DNA of 64,000 bases from assembly GCF_014692495.1 (NCBI RefSeq), contig NZ_JACOIJ010000016.1, positions 1 through 64,000 on the forward strand. Direction: 5' to 3'. A program made the translations under genes and the position numbers. Shown here in pieces: positions 53,669-62,449 of this stretch. Position 1 is the stretch's first letter. The number at the start of each line of letters is the position of its first letter. The DNA is from Sphingobacterium litopenaei (GTDB taxonomy: Bacteria; Bacteroidota; Bacteroidia; Sphingobacteriales; Sphingobacteriaceae). A model generated the notes under the pieces. It was not told where the DNA came from and did no database searches. It worked only from the letters and a program-made list of their open reading frames with translations.

Positions 53669-54853
53669 ATGAGACAAACAGAAACTAACTTAATACATAC
53701 GGGCGAAGAATTTAATAAAACCAAAGCTGTAGTCACTCCAATATATCAAACATCCACTTATTTTGCTGACGAAAATTTAGATGAGTATATAGCCGCAGCC
53801 ACAGAACCAAAACATCCAGAATTTTATCATAGACACGGTAATCCAACAAACAGTCAGGTAGCTGCGATTATTGCCAAACTCGAAAAAACAGAAGATGCAC
53901 TTGTGCTTGCTACAGGCATGGCAGCCATTAGTACAGCTATTTTAGCGGTTGTAAAAGCGGGGGATCATATTCTAGCACAAAATGCACACTACTCTGGAGC
54001 AACGCTTTTCTTAAAAGAGTTTCTTTCGGAATATGGTATAACGGTAACACATGTGGATCAAACAAACAATCAAGCTTTTGCGGAGGCTATCCAGCCGAAC
54101 ACCAAGCTTATTTATATTGAGACACCTTCTAATCCAAACTTAGATATTACAGATTTAGAATTTGTTGGTCAGTTGGGTAAAGAAAAGGGAATCTTAACGA
54201 TGGTAGATAATACCTTTGCCTCTCCCATCAATCAAGTGCCAGCAGAGTTTGGCATAGACGTAATACTGCACAGTGCGACTAAATATTTGGGTGGACATTC
54301 GGATTTGACAGCGGGAGTTATTTGCGGAAGCAAAGAATACATTCAAAAAGTATGGAGACGCTCCATCACTTTAGGCGCAAGTTTGAGTCCTTTTGATTCC
54401 TGGCTATTATTGAGAGGTTTGAAAACCTTGTCACTTCGCGTCAATCAGATAAATTCTAATGCTTTGGCTTTGGCCCAATGGCTTGAAGAAAATCCTGCAA
54501 TAAAAAAGGTTTCCTACACAGGCTTGCCTTCGCACCCCCAACACGAATTGGCGAAGAAACAACTAAAAGGCCACACAGGAATGCTGTGTATTGAGGTTGC
54601 TGGGAAAGACGAAGCTGACGAATATAAAAATGCGCAGACCATCTTGAGTCATTTACAACTCTTTGCTAATGCAGCCAGCTTGGGAGGAGTAGAATCATTA
54701 GTTGTGCATCCTGCAAGTATGTGGGGTTCGCATCATTCTTCGACGCAAAAGAAGGTTTCGGGAATTACACGAGGCATGTTACGTATTTCGGTAGGTATTG
54801 AACATATTGATGACATTATAGCCGATTGGGAACAAGCTATAGCTAAGATATAA
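53669..54853 (+). CDS. PLP-dependent trans-sulfuration enzyme (cystathionine gamma-synthase / methionine gamma-lyase family)
   Basis: A 394-residue Cys/Met-metabolism enzyme. The PLP lysine is in HSATKYLGGHSDLTAG (about residue 205). The region YHRHGNPTN, with ATGMAAI binding the cofactor phosphate, and the C-terminal ASLGGVESLVVHPASM are typical. It acts on cystathionine, O-acyl-homoserine or methionine. Sequence alone does not separate these activities. It is monocistronic and ends at a shared terminator. Confidence 0.9.
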   Translation: MRQTETNLIHTGEEFNKTKAVVTPIYQTSTYFADENLDEYIAAATEPKHPEFYHRHGNPTNSQVAAIIAKLEKTEDALVLATGMAAISTAILAVVKAGDHILAQNAHYSGATLFLKEFLSEYGITVTHVDQTNNQAFAEAIQPNTKLIYIETPSNPNLDITDLEFVGQLGKEKGILTMVDNTFASPINQVPAEFGIDVILHSATKYLGGHSDLTAGVICGSKEYIQKVWRRSITLGASLSPFDSWLLLRGLKTLSLRVNQINSNALALAQWLEENPAIKKVSYTGLPSHPQHELAKKQLKGHTGMLCIEVAGKDEADEYKNAQTILSHLQLFANAASLGGVESLVVHPASMWGSHHSSTQKKVSGITRGMLRISVGIEHIDDIIADWEQAIAKI

Positions 54854-54858
54854 AAGCA

Positions 54859-54893
54859 ACAAAGCCTTTAGATTTTTCTAAAGGCTTTGTTTG
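54859..54893. terminator. Bidirectional terminator
   Basis: ACAAAGCCTTTAG / CTAAAGGCTTTGT, a perfect 13-bp stem with a 6-nt loop, between convergent genes. Confidence 0.9.
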
Positions 54894-54914
54894 TCTAGTA
54901 TTATTTTCTGAAAA

Positions 54915-56036
54915 CTAATTTAAAATCTCAGCTAATTTATCTTCTAAGGCTTGTCCTCTCAAATTAGAGGCTACAATTTTACCATCTTTATCCAATAAGA
55001 AGTTTTGAGGAATACCGCGCACAGAATATAATTTTACTACATCTGACTGCCATCCTTTTAAATCCGAGACGTGTGCCCATTGCCCTAATTGGTCATCTTC
55101 AATAGCTTTAACCCAAGCCTCTTTTTTACCAGGATTGTCTAATGATACACCTAGAATAGTAAAACCTTTATCTTTGAATTTGTTGTAAGCAGCTACAACA
55201 TGTGGATTTTCCTGACGACAAGGACCACACCATGAAGCCCAAAAATCTAACAAAACATATTGACCTCTCAACGACGATAAAGCAATCTCTTTACCATCTG
55301 GATTTGGCAAGGTAAAATCAGGAGCTACTGCACCAATTGCTACACTACGAAGGTTGTTAATTTTCTCTGCAATTGCTTTACCTTTCGGACTATTTTGCAA
55401 ATCAGCTGGAAAACCTTTTAAGTACCCCTCATATTCTATAACATTTTCAGCACTTAAACCTTGATCAATTATGTTTAGAGCGATATAACTTTTAGAGCTT
55501 TTTACATAATCCTTTTCAATCTCTTCCATTTTGTCATATAAAGGCATTATTTTATCACGCAAACCATTTACAAAGTTTTCGTCTTTTTTCTGCTCTTCAG
55601 TCGCTTGTTCGAATTCTTTATTAACCGCTGCAATTGCTTTTTCAGTTTCTTGCTTTAAGGCTTTAAATTTTACATATTCCTCATTAACAGAATTTCCCGA
55701 TAACTTTGCAGTTTTGATAGTCTCACCTTCAAGATTAATAACACCTTTCGAAAGGTAAACGGTTCCATAATCCGGAGATCTTAATTCTCTAAGACTCTTT
55801 CCTTCAGGAGAAAGAATTACGTAAGCTTCTACGGGAGAAGCTACAGACCCATTAAGCGTGAATTGTCCATTTTTTACTTCTGCAGAATCTAATTTTCTAG
55901 CAGAACCATCTACATATTGTAGATAAACTTTAGCAGGTGCATTATGTGTTCCTATCTTTCCTTTTAGGGTATAATCTTCCTGAGCAAATGCGAATGCTGG
56001 AATACCAGCAAGTAATGCGAATAAAATATTTTTCAT
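54915..56036 (-). CDS. TlpA-family thiol-disulfide oxidoreductase with DUF4369
   Basis: A 373-residue exported protein (signal peptide about 1-18, AFAQ). An N-terminal DUF4369 beta domain (about 22-115) and a helical linker (about 120-230) precede a thioredoxin domain (about 238-373) with redox motif DFWASWCGPCRQENP. It probably reduces or rearranges disulfides in periplasmic proteins, for example in cytochrome c maturation. It is an intact paralogue of the nonsense-mutated gene at 33123-34238. Confidence 0.9.
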   Translation of the reverse strand: MKNILFALLAGIPAFAFAQEDYTLKGKIGTHNAPAKVYLQYVDGSARKLDSAEVKNGQFTLNGSVASPVEAYVILSPEGKSLRELRSPDYGTVYLSKGVINLEGETIKTAKLSGNSVNEEYVKFKALKQETEKAIAAVNKEFEQATEEQKKDENFVNGLRDKIMPLYDKMEEIEKDYVKSSKSYIALNIIDQGLSAENVIEYEGYLKGFPADLQNSPKGKAIAEKINNLRSVAIGAVAPDFTLPNPDGKEIALSSLRGQYVLLDFWASWCGPCRQENPHVVAAYNKFKDKGFTILGVSLDNPGKKEAWVKAIEDDQLGQWAHVSDLKGWQSDVVKLYSVRGIPQNFLLDKDGKIVASNLRGQALEDKLAEILN

Positions 56037-56144
56037 TTTTTAATTAGAATACGTTCTAAAAATCTGTTTAATAACCAAATATATACTTTTAAAATAAAAA
56101 TTAAATTAGTGTATCAACAATTTTAACAACTGTTAACTTTTACA

Positions 56145-56978
56145 CTACCACCGACCGCTAGCGCCACCACCGCCAAAGCCTCCTCCTCCGAAACCTCCAA
56201 AGCCACCGCCCGAGCTTCCGCCGCCAAAACCTCCGCCGAAGCCACCAAATCCACCACCACTACTTCTTTTAGAGCCACCGCCCATACCATTTAGTAGCAT
56301 CCACCAGAATAAATCATTAGAACCCTTTCCATCAATCATCTTGCCTCCACGATTATTACCGCCACCTCCTTTGGATATTAAAGCAAAAATGATAACGATA
56401 ATAATGATAACCATTATACCGCTAATTCCTCCACCTTCATTAGATGCAGAATCCTTTCTTGTTTTCTCTTTGTATTCTCCTTTGGTATAAGAAATAATAG
56501 AATTCGTCGCATTATCCAATCCTTTAAAATAATTTCCTAAGCGGAAGGCTGGTTTAATGTCGTTTTCGATAATACGATACGCAATAGCATCAGGCAAAGC
56601 TCCTTCTACACCATATCCTGTCTGAATGGTTACGGCACGATCGCCAATAGCAGCCAGTAACATTACGCCGTTATTATATTTCGCTTGTCCCACGCCCCAT
56701 TTTTGAGCTAATCGAACAGCATAATCTGCAACGTCATACCCATCAGTGCTATTCACTAATACCACGGCTATTTGCGTAGACGTCGTATCATTAAAAGCTA
56801 CTAACTTACGCTCCAAAGCATCCTTTTCTGTCGGAGACAAAGAATTGGTATAATCTGTAACAATAGTTCGTGATACTTCGGGCAAATCCTGCGCTTGTAC
56901 ACTTCCCAAAATACAAACGCTTAACACTAATGCTAGGATTAAATGGTAATAGAACTTTATTTTCGAAATTGTAAGCAT
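56145..56978 (-). CDS. TPM-domain membrane protein with Gly-rich tail (YgcG-like)
   Basis: A 277-residue protein with a signal peptide (about 1-29), a TPM domain (about 35-165, TQIAVVLVNSTDGYDVADYA and GYGVEGALPDAIAYRI), one transmembrane helix (about 185-205) and a C-terminal tail almost only of Gly, Phe and Ser (about 210-277). TPM proteins have reported phosphatase-like folds and are linked to photosystem maintenance in plants. Their bacterial role is unclear. It is last in a three-gene cluster with another TPM protein and LemA. Confidence 0.86.
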   Translation of the reverse strand: MLTISKIKFYYHLILALVLSVCILGSVQAQDLPEVSRTIVTDYTNSLSPTEKDALERKLVAFNDTTSTQIAVVLVNSTDGYDVADYAVRLAQKWGVGQAKYNNGVMLLAAIGDRAVTIQTGYGVEGALPDAIAYRIIENDIKPAFRLGNYFKGLDNATNSIISYTKGEYKEKTRKDSASNEGGGISGIMVIIIIVIIFALISKGGGGNNRGGKMIDGKGSNDLFWWMLLNGMGGGSKRSSGGGFGGFGGGFGGGSSGGGFGGFGGGGFGGGGASGRW

Positions 56979-56987
56979 ATCTAAATA

Positions 56988-57422
56988 TTAGTTACCAAAG
57001 TGTATTTCATTAGGTAATTCGTTAATGTCATCTTCTTGACGGGGGAAATAATGATGAAGTTGTTCTCCTGCATCATGTATCCCAACGACTAGTCCCGAAG
57101 CATAGTTTCCCTGTCTAAAATAAGCAAGCATCTTCTCTTTAGTAGTCTCCCAAAAATTTTCCGGCACAACTGAGTTAATTCCTGCATCACCGATTATGGC
57201 AAACTGATGATCCGCGACAGCCAGATAAAGCAATACGCCATTGCGAAGTTTAGTCTTGTGCATTTCGAGCTCTTCAAAATATTTTTTTGCTTTATCAAAA
57301 GCTTCAATACCTTCCCCTACTACATTTTCCACCACGACACGAATTTCACCAGAGGTCATGTTTTCGGCGACACTTACAGCGTGCACTACACGCTCTTGCT
57401 CTTCTTCATTTAAAATAGCCAT
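56988..57422 (-). CDS. TPM-domain protein, short form
   Basis: A 144-residue protein consisting of a single TPM domain without signal peptide, Gly-rich tail or membrane helix (TSGEIRVVVENVVGEGIEAF, GVLLYLAVADHQFAIIGDAG). It lies nine bases before the long TPM gene and just after lemA, a classic LemA-TPM-TPM cluster of Bacteroidota. It may act as a soluble partner of the membrane form. Confidence 0.86.
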   Translation of the reverse strand: MAILNEEEQERVVHAVSVAENMTSGEIRVVVENVVGEGIEAFDKAKKYFEELEMHKTKLRNGVLLYLAVADHQFAIIGDAGINSVVPENFWETTKEKMLAYFRQGNYASGLVVGIHDAGEQLHHYFPRQEDDINELPNEIHFGN

Positions 57423-57440
57423 CTTAGCTTATAAATTAAA

Positions 57441-57483
57441 AAAGATGAATACAGTCACCGAAGCTGCTGCTATATTCATCTTT
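57441..57483 (-). other. Intercistronic hairpin between lemA-type gene and TPM genes
   Basis: AAAGATGAATA / TATTCATCTTT, a perfect 11-bp stem. It may cause partial termination or protect the upstream message, giving more LemA than TPM protein. Confidence 0.6.
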
Positions 57484-57511
57484 ATGTGTTATGTATTAAG
57501 GATAGAATATT

Positions 57512-58090
57512 CTAGAAAGAAACTTCAGGTGCTTTATCTGAACCAGCTGCTGCCTGGAAAGTTCCTTTAGCTTTGAATCCAAAAATTCCCGCCATAATGT
57601 TATTCGGGAAGCTACGAACTGTAGTATTATAATCCTGAACAGCTTCGTTGTATGCTCTACGCTCTACCGAAATACGGTTTTCTGTACCTTCTAACTGCGC
57701 TTGTAATTCTTGGAAATTAGAATTTGCTTTCAAATCTGGATAAGCTTCTACACTAACTAACAAACGTCCGATAGACTGAGAAAGCGCATCTTGAGATTGT
57801 TGGAATTTAGCAATTGCTTCTTCTGACAAGTCGTCAGGATTTACCGTCACAGAAGTCGCTTTAGCACGCGCTTCCACTACAGCAGTCAATGTTCCCTGTT
57901 CATGTTGCGCAGCGCCTTTTACTGTAGATACTAAATTCGGGATTAAATCAGCACGTCTTTGGTATGCGTTTTCTACCTGAGCCCATTTACCTTTTACATT
58001 TTCATCCTTAGAAACCATAGTATTGTAACCACAAGAGCTAAATGAAAGTGCTGTAAATAAACCAACTAAGACAAATAATAATCTTTTCAT
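57512..58090 (-). CDS. LemA-family lipoprotein
   Basis: A 192-residue protein from ATG 58090 (a TTG-started extension from 58105 is rejected). Signal: MKRLLFVLVGLFTALSFSSC, with acylated Cys at 20. The LemA core follows: VKGKWAQVENAYQRRADLIPN (about 35-55) and long helices to about 150. LemA proteins are envelope proteins with a helical bundle and no known enzymatic activity. It heads the cluster with the two TPM genes. Confidence 0.9.
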   Translation of the reverse strand: MKRLLFVLVGLFTALSFSSCGYNTMVSKDENVKGKWAQVENAYQRRADLIPNLVSTVKGAAQHEQGTLTAVVEARAKATSVTVNPDDLSEEAIAKFQQSQDALSQSIGRLLVSVEAYPDLKANSNFQELQAQLEGTENRISVERRAYNEAVQDYNTTVRSFPNNIMAGIFGFKAKGTFQAAAGSDKAPEVSF

Positions 58091-58209
58091 GTGTAATAAA
58101 TTCAAATCTGTTTCACTAAAAATACAAATTACTTTTTAAATATTATGAATATCCCTTTCAAAGGCAATACCAAAATCGTGTAAAAACAAAGCCTGTGCCT
58201 AAAATTTTG

Positions 58210-58217
58210 TAACTTTG
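58210..58217 (+). promoter_or_regulatory. -7 box of the FAD protein gene
   Basis: TAACTTTG matches TAnnTTTG, 36 bp before the start codon. Confidence 0.5.
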
Positions 58218-58253
58218 CAACAGTTTTGGGATAAATACCCAATGAAATAATTT

Positions 58254-59795
58254 ATGCAACAAGAAATCGAATTGGCCATTGGTCCTGACCATATCTACAA
58301 TGAGGACTATATCATCCAACAAGGCGTTCACAAACTCAAAATTTCGCGAAACAAAGTCAAAGGAATCTATGTCCGAAAACGCTCTATTGATGCGCGTAGC
58401 AGACAGGTAGTTTACAGAATACGTGTAGTATTTTATATCGACGAAGAGCCACAAGTGGAAACTTTTACCTCAGAATTGAAGTCCGTAAAAGACGCTAAAT
58501 CTGTTATTATCATTGGCGCTGGACCAGCAGGATTATTTGCAGCTTATCGCTGTCTGGAACGAGGTCTTAAACCTATCGTCTTAGAACGCGGTAAGGCTGT
58601 GCGTGATCGTCGTCGAGACTTAGCAAAAATAAACCGAGAAGGTATCGTAAACCCTGAATCGAACTATTGTTATGGTGAAGGTGGCGCAGGAACTTACTCG
58701 GATGGAAAACTATATACTCGTTCCAATAAACGTGGAGATGTACAAAAAGTCTTATCCATTTTTGTAGAGAATGGAGCGGATGAAGATATTCTCATCGATG
58801 CAAGACCGCATATCGGCACAAACAAATTACCGCACATAATCGAAGGAATGCGTAATCGTATCTTGGAAATGGGTGGTGAGGTCCATTTCGGCACCAAAGT
58901 AATCGATATTATCGAACAATTTGGTCAAGTGAAATCCGTAATGACTGCTGATGGTAAATCCTTCGAGGCTGATCATGTAATCCTAGCAACAGGACACTCC
59001 GCAAGAGACATCTTTGAATTATTCCGTCATAAAAATTGGTTATTAGAAGCCAAACCATTTGCATTAGGTGTACGTATCGAACATCCACAGGAAATTATCG
59101 ACCAAGCTCAATATCACTGCAGTACACGTCATGAAAACTTACCGCCAGCTTATTATAGCCTGGTAGAGCAAGTAAATGATCGGGGTGTATTCTCTTTCTG
59201 TATGTGTCCTGGAGGTATTATTGCTCCATGTGCCACAGATCATGATGAAATCGTAGTAAATGGTTGGTCTCCTTCCAAAAGAAATAACCCGCACGCCAAT
59301 TCTGGAACCGTAATTCAGATCAATCTGGAAGATGTACCCAATGCCGCAACGGATCCTTTTGCCTTATTAGAATTCCAACGTAAAATTGAACAGCAAGCAT
59401 TTCAGCTTGGAGGTGGCAATTTAGTCGCTCCTGCACAACGTATGGTGGATTTTGTAGAGAACCGTGTTTCTAGAAATTTGCCGGAAAACTCTTACAAGCC
59501 AGGAACGAGATCTGTAGATTTAAAGGAAGTATTGCCAAACTTTGTACATCAAGCGCTACGTGGTGCATTGCCTATTTTTGGAAAGAAAATGAAGGGTTAT
59601 TATACGAATGAAGCTATTTTAGTTGGAGTAGAATCACGCACATCATCTCCAGTTCGTATTCCACGTGATAAGGACTCCTTGCAACATCCACAAATCAAAG
59701 GTTTATACCCGTGTGCTGAAGGTGCTGGATATGCTGGTGGTATCGTTTCTGCAGCTATTGACGGTATTAATTGTGTGGATGCTATAAAAATTTAA
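58254..59795 (+). CDS. FAD-dependent oxidoreductase (COG2509 type)
   Basis: A 513-residue flavoprotein. A short N-terminal ferredoxin-like domain (about 1-80) precedes the Rossmann FAD motif SVIIIGAGPAGLFAAYRC (about 83-100) and the family signature NYCYGEGGAGTYSDGKLYTR (about 142-161). The C-terminal FAD motif is in YPCAEGAGYAGGIVSAAIDG (about 484). The family is widespread and its substrate is unknown. Single gene. Confidence 0.87.
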   Translation: MQQEIELAIGPDHIYNEDYIIQQGVHKLKISRNKVKGIYVRKRSIDARSRQVVYRIRVVFYIDEEPQVETFTSELKSVKDAKSVIIIGAGPAGLFAAYRCLERGLKPIVLERGKAVRDRRRDLAKINREGIVNPESNYCYGEGGAGTYSDGKLYTRSNKRGDVQKVLSIFVENGADEDILIDARPHIGTNKLPHIIEGMRNRILEMGGEVHFGTKVIDIIEQFGQVKSVMTADGKSFEADHVILATGHSARDIFELFRHKNWLLEAKPFALGVRIEHPQEIIDQAQYHCSTRHENLPPAYYSLVEQVNDRGVFSFCMCPGGIIAPCATDHDEIVVNGWSPSKRNNPHANSGTVIQINLEDVPNAATDPFALLEFQRKIEQQAFQLGGGNLVAPAQRMVDFVENRVSRNLPENSYKPGTRSVDLKEVLPNFVHQALRGALPIFGKKMKGYYTNEAILVGVESRTSSPVRIPRDKDSLQHPQIKGLYPCAEGAGYAGGIVSAAIDGINCVDAIKI

Positions 59796-59850
59796 GTCGC
59801 TAAAAATTAAGTGAATTAGAGTTTTTTGATATAATTTTTAAAATTAGGAC

Positions 59851-59880
59851 TTGACAAAACCTAAAAAAGCCTTATTTTTG
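59851..59880 (+). promoter_or_regulatory. Promoter of tRNA-Gly
   Basis: TTGACA (59851-59856) and TATTTTTG (59873-59880), with 19 nt between TTG and the -7 box: a textbook Bacteroidota promoter, 14 bp before the mature tRNA 5' end. Confidence 0.88.
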
Positions 59881-59894
59881 TATCACAAAACCAA

Positions 59895-59967
59895 GCGAAA
59901 GTAGCTCAGTTGGTAGAGCACAACCTTGCCAAGGTTGGGGTCGCGAGTTCGAATCTCGTCTTTCGCT
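59895..59967 (+). tRNA. tRNA-Gly (GCC)
   Basis: A full 73-nt cloverleaf: acceptor GCGAAAG / CTTTCGC, D-arm GCTC-AGTTGGTA-GAGC, anticodon arm CAACC-TTGCCAA-GGTTG with anticodon GCC, variable loop GGGTC, T-arm GCGAG-TTCGAAT-CTCGT, discriminator T. The CCA end is not encoded. It is a useful contrast to the permuted tRNA-like module at 13341-13408. Confidence 0.97.
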
Positions 59968-59969
59968 CT

Positions 59970-60001
59970 AAAAAGCTTCTCAAATTTGAGAAGCTTTTTT
60001 T
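59970..60001. terminator. Terminator after tRNA-Gly
   Basis: A palindrome AAAAAGCTTCTCAAA and its complement with a T7 run. It overlaps the stop of the convergent MFS gene. Confidence 0.9.
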
Positions 60002-61253
60002 ATTTCTCTTCCTCTGATGATAATTCTATTTTTCTGTTCTTCCCTAAATTCATTACCGCAGGTGTAACAAAGGATAATAATCCAACAAAACACATGGCTG
60101 AACCACCAATGATAAAAGCATTGACCACACCGATTTCGTCTGCTATCCAACCTGTAAAAAGCAAACCAATAACACTTGGAATAATAGCAAAGCTAAAATA
60201 CATGGAGAAAACACGACCTAAAAATTCAGGTTTGATTTCTTCTTGAATAATCGTCATAAATGAGGCATTAAAGAAAGACATTCCAATTCCACCCAGTGTC
60301 GTAATAGCCACAAATACCCAAAACAAATCACCACTTATCCATCCTGAAAAAACAAAAGTTACCCCTAAGAAGATATGCATGGCATTGACCAAGATTACTT
60401 TTGACACAGAACCTTTCCATGCGCTCAATATTCCACCACCAACTAACATACCAGCACCCCACATTACTTCGATGATGCTCATCTCCCATTTGCCCCCTGC
60501 AAAATGTTCAATTGTCAATAATGGATACATAATGGCAACAGGCATCACAAAAAATGTTGTAAGCATAGCATAAACGAAAAGGAGATACAGCCCCTTATTC
60601 TTATGGATCTCCCCAAAACCTAATTTAAGATCCATTAATACAGTAGAAATATTATTTTCTGCAGTTGGTTGCGCATTTAATTTTGGAATAACCACAAACA
60701 TCAAAGAAACTATAGCTAGCATGGCACCTATAACATCTAAATACAACACTTTAGAAATGGGCATATACGTAATAGCTAAAGTACCTACAGCAGGACCAGC
60801 TATCATACTGACAGATTGCAACATCTGATTAATGCCCGAAACTTTTAATAACTTTTCTTCAGGAACAATCAAAGGAGCAATTGCCTGCATGGCTGGCGTA
60901 TGAAAAGCTTGCCCTAACGAACGACAAACAAGCAGTGCATATACAAAAGCTAAATTCGCCTCCCCTTCTACAAAGGCAAATGACATCATGAAAGTACACA
61001 ATGCAATAAAAGCATCTGCGTAAATCATAACCTTTTTTCGATCCCAACGATCAATATATACTCCCGCGAATGGTCCTATAATTGCTTGTGGTAATAAGCC
61101 AGCAATACCAGCAAACGCCAATACTTCCGCCGATTTATAATGTAAACTCAAATATATGATTACTGCAAAATTTACTGCCGAGCTCGTTAATAAGGAGACA
61201 AATTGCCCTATCCAGATGTATATATATGTTTTGAACCAAGATTCTTTAGGCAT
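60000..61253 (-). CDS. MFS exporter (MFS_3 / EntS-like)
   Basis: A 417-residue inner-membrane protein with 12 predicted helices. The N-terminal half carries the MFS loop motif GVYIDRWDRKKVMIYAD (about 64-80), typical of the MFS_3 group that exports siderophores or macrolides. No substrate can be assigned. Single gene with a shared terminator at its 3' end. Confidence 0.88.
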   Translation of the reverse strand: MPKESWFKTYIYIWIGQFVSLLTSSAVNFAVIIYLSLHYKSAEVLAFAGIAGLLPQAIIGPFAGVYIDRWDRKKVMIYADAFIALCTFMMSFAFVEGEANLAFVYALLVCRSLGQAFHTPAMQAIAPLIVPEEKLLKVSGINQMLQSVSMIAGPAVGTLAITYMPISKVLYLDVIGAMLAIVSLMFVVIPKLNAQPTAENNISTVLMDLKLGFGEIHKNKGLYLLFVYAMLTTFFVMPVAIMYPLLTIEHFAGGKWEMSIIEVMWGAGMLVGGGILSAWKGSVSKVILVNAMHIFLGVTFVFSGWISGDLFWVFVAITTLGGIGMSFFNASFMTIIQEEIKPEFLGRVFSMYFSFAIIPSVIGLLFTGWIADEIGVVNAFIIGGSAMCFVGLLSFVTPAVMNLGKNRKIELSSEEEK

Positions 61254-61413
61254 AATAGATTATATTTTTCCAAATATAATACAGAAGAGTTTAATAGATC
61301 ATTAGCCGTTGAATAATTAGTCTTTTCTTGCCTGAGATAAGAAATTAGAAAACGTAAAATTTAACTTCAAAACATTATATTTACATAAAATGAACTAAAA
61401 AATAACTCTTAGT

Positions 61414-62382
61414 ATGAAAAGAATATTGCTTACTACACTAATTCTAATGTTAAATTATCTTTCATATGGACAATTATCATTTACTACCTTATATACTAAA
61501 GAGGGTAAAGAGACTAAAAATATAGAAGAAGCCTACTATTATAGAGAGCTTTCATTATTGGAAAACACGCAAGTACGCGTCATAGAGAAGTATATTCAAC
61601 CTAATAAAACTAAACTTCTAGGCACATTCCCCAGCTTTAAGGAGAAGAAATTTATAGGAGAAAAGCTTGAGGCTTATGAAAATGGTAAAATAAAATATAA
61701 AGAGCTTTATAGCAATGATGGGGTCTTAATTGATACGGCTTATTATTACCACCCAAACGGAAAACTTAAGATTGCCTATAAATATCCTTATACCATTGAG
61801 AAAAACTCGACTAAAGTAACAGACACCTTAATTTTAGTGTACCATGATTCATTAGGAAATAGACATCTATTTAATGGTAATGGGTATGCCGAAATAGAAT
61901 ATCGAAATTCGACAGTTGAAAAAGGAAATTACAAAGAGCACCAGCGTATCGGAAATTGGACAGGCTCATTCATGGATGGAAAATATACCTTTGAAGAAAG
62001 CTACGACAACGGAAAACTTATTTCTGGAATTACTAAAGATTCTACAAATAAAGAATACGCTTATGATCAAAAAAACTTTATGATTCAGCCAGCCTACCCT
62101 GGGGATATAATTGCGATAAGAAAATTTATAGCATCCAATTATAGTTACCCGCGAGAAGCAATACAAAATAAAGTAAAAGGAACAGTAAGAGTTTCATTTG
62201 TGGTGGATACCGTTGGAAATATGGTAGAAATGAAGGTGGACGAGGATTTGGGATTTGGTACAGGAGAAGCCGCCATTAAAGTGTTGAAAAAAGCTAAAAA
62301 ATGGACACCAGGCTATATGAGAGGTGTTTCAGTTCGTGTAGCCTACTCATTGCCTATTAGACTAGATATGTCTGGCAGTTAA
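61414..62382 (+). CDS. Exported protein with MORN-like repeats and TonB C-terminal domain
   Basis: A 322-residue protein. It has a signal peptide (about 1-19, LSYGQ) and YwqK/MORN-like strands (about 75-205: GKIKYKELYSNDG, YYHPNGKLKIAYKYP, GNWTGSFMDGKYTFEESYDNGK). A TonB C-terminal domain follows (about 235-318: NYSYPREAIQNKVKGTVRVS, PIRLDMSG). It lacks the proline-rich spacer and inner-membrane anchor of a classical TonB, so it may be a periplasmic partner rather than an energy transducer. Confidence 0.82.
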   Translation: MKRILLTTLILMLNYLSYGQLSFTTLYTKEGKETKNIEEAYYYRELSLLENTQVRVIEKYIQPNKTKLLGTFPSFKEKKFIGEKLEAYENGKIKYKELYSNDGVLIDTAYYYHPNGKLKIAYKYPYTIEKNSTKVTDTLILVYHDSLGNRHLFNGNGYAEIEYRNSTVEKGNYKEHQRIGNWTGSFMDGKYTFEESYDNGKLISGITKDSTNKEYAYDQKNFMIQPAYPGDIIAIRKFIASNYSYPREAIQNKVKGTVRVSFVVDTVGNMVEMKVDEDLGFGTGEAAIKVLKKAKKWTPGYMRGVSVRVAYSLPIRLDMSGS

Positions 62383-62389
62383 AGGCAAA

Positions 62390-62425
62390 AAAAACCGTCT
62401 AAGAATCGCTTCCTAGACGGTTTTT
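62390..62425. terminator. Bidirectional terminator
   Basis: AAAAACCGTCTA / TAGACGGTTTTT, a 12-bp stem with a T-run, between convergent genes. Confidence 0.9.
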
Positions 62426-62449
62426 AAAAATATAAAACTACACTACTAA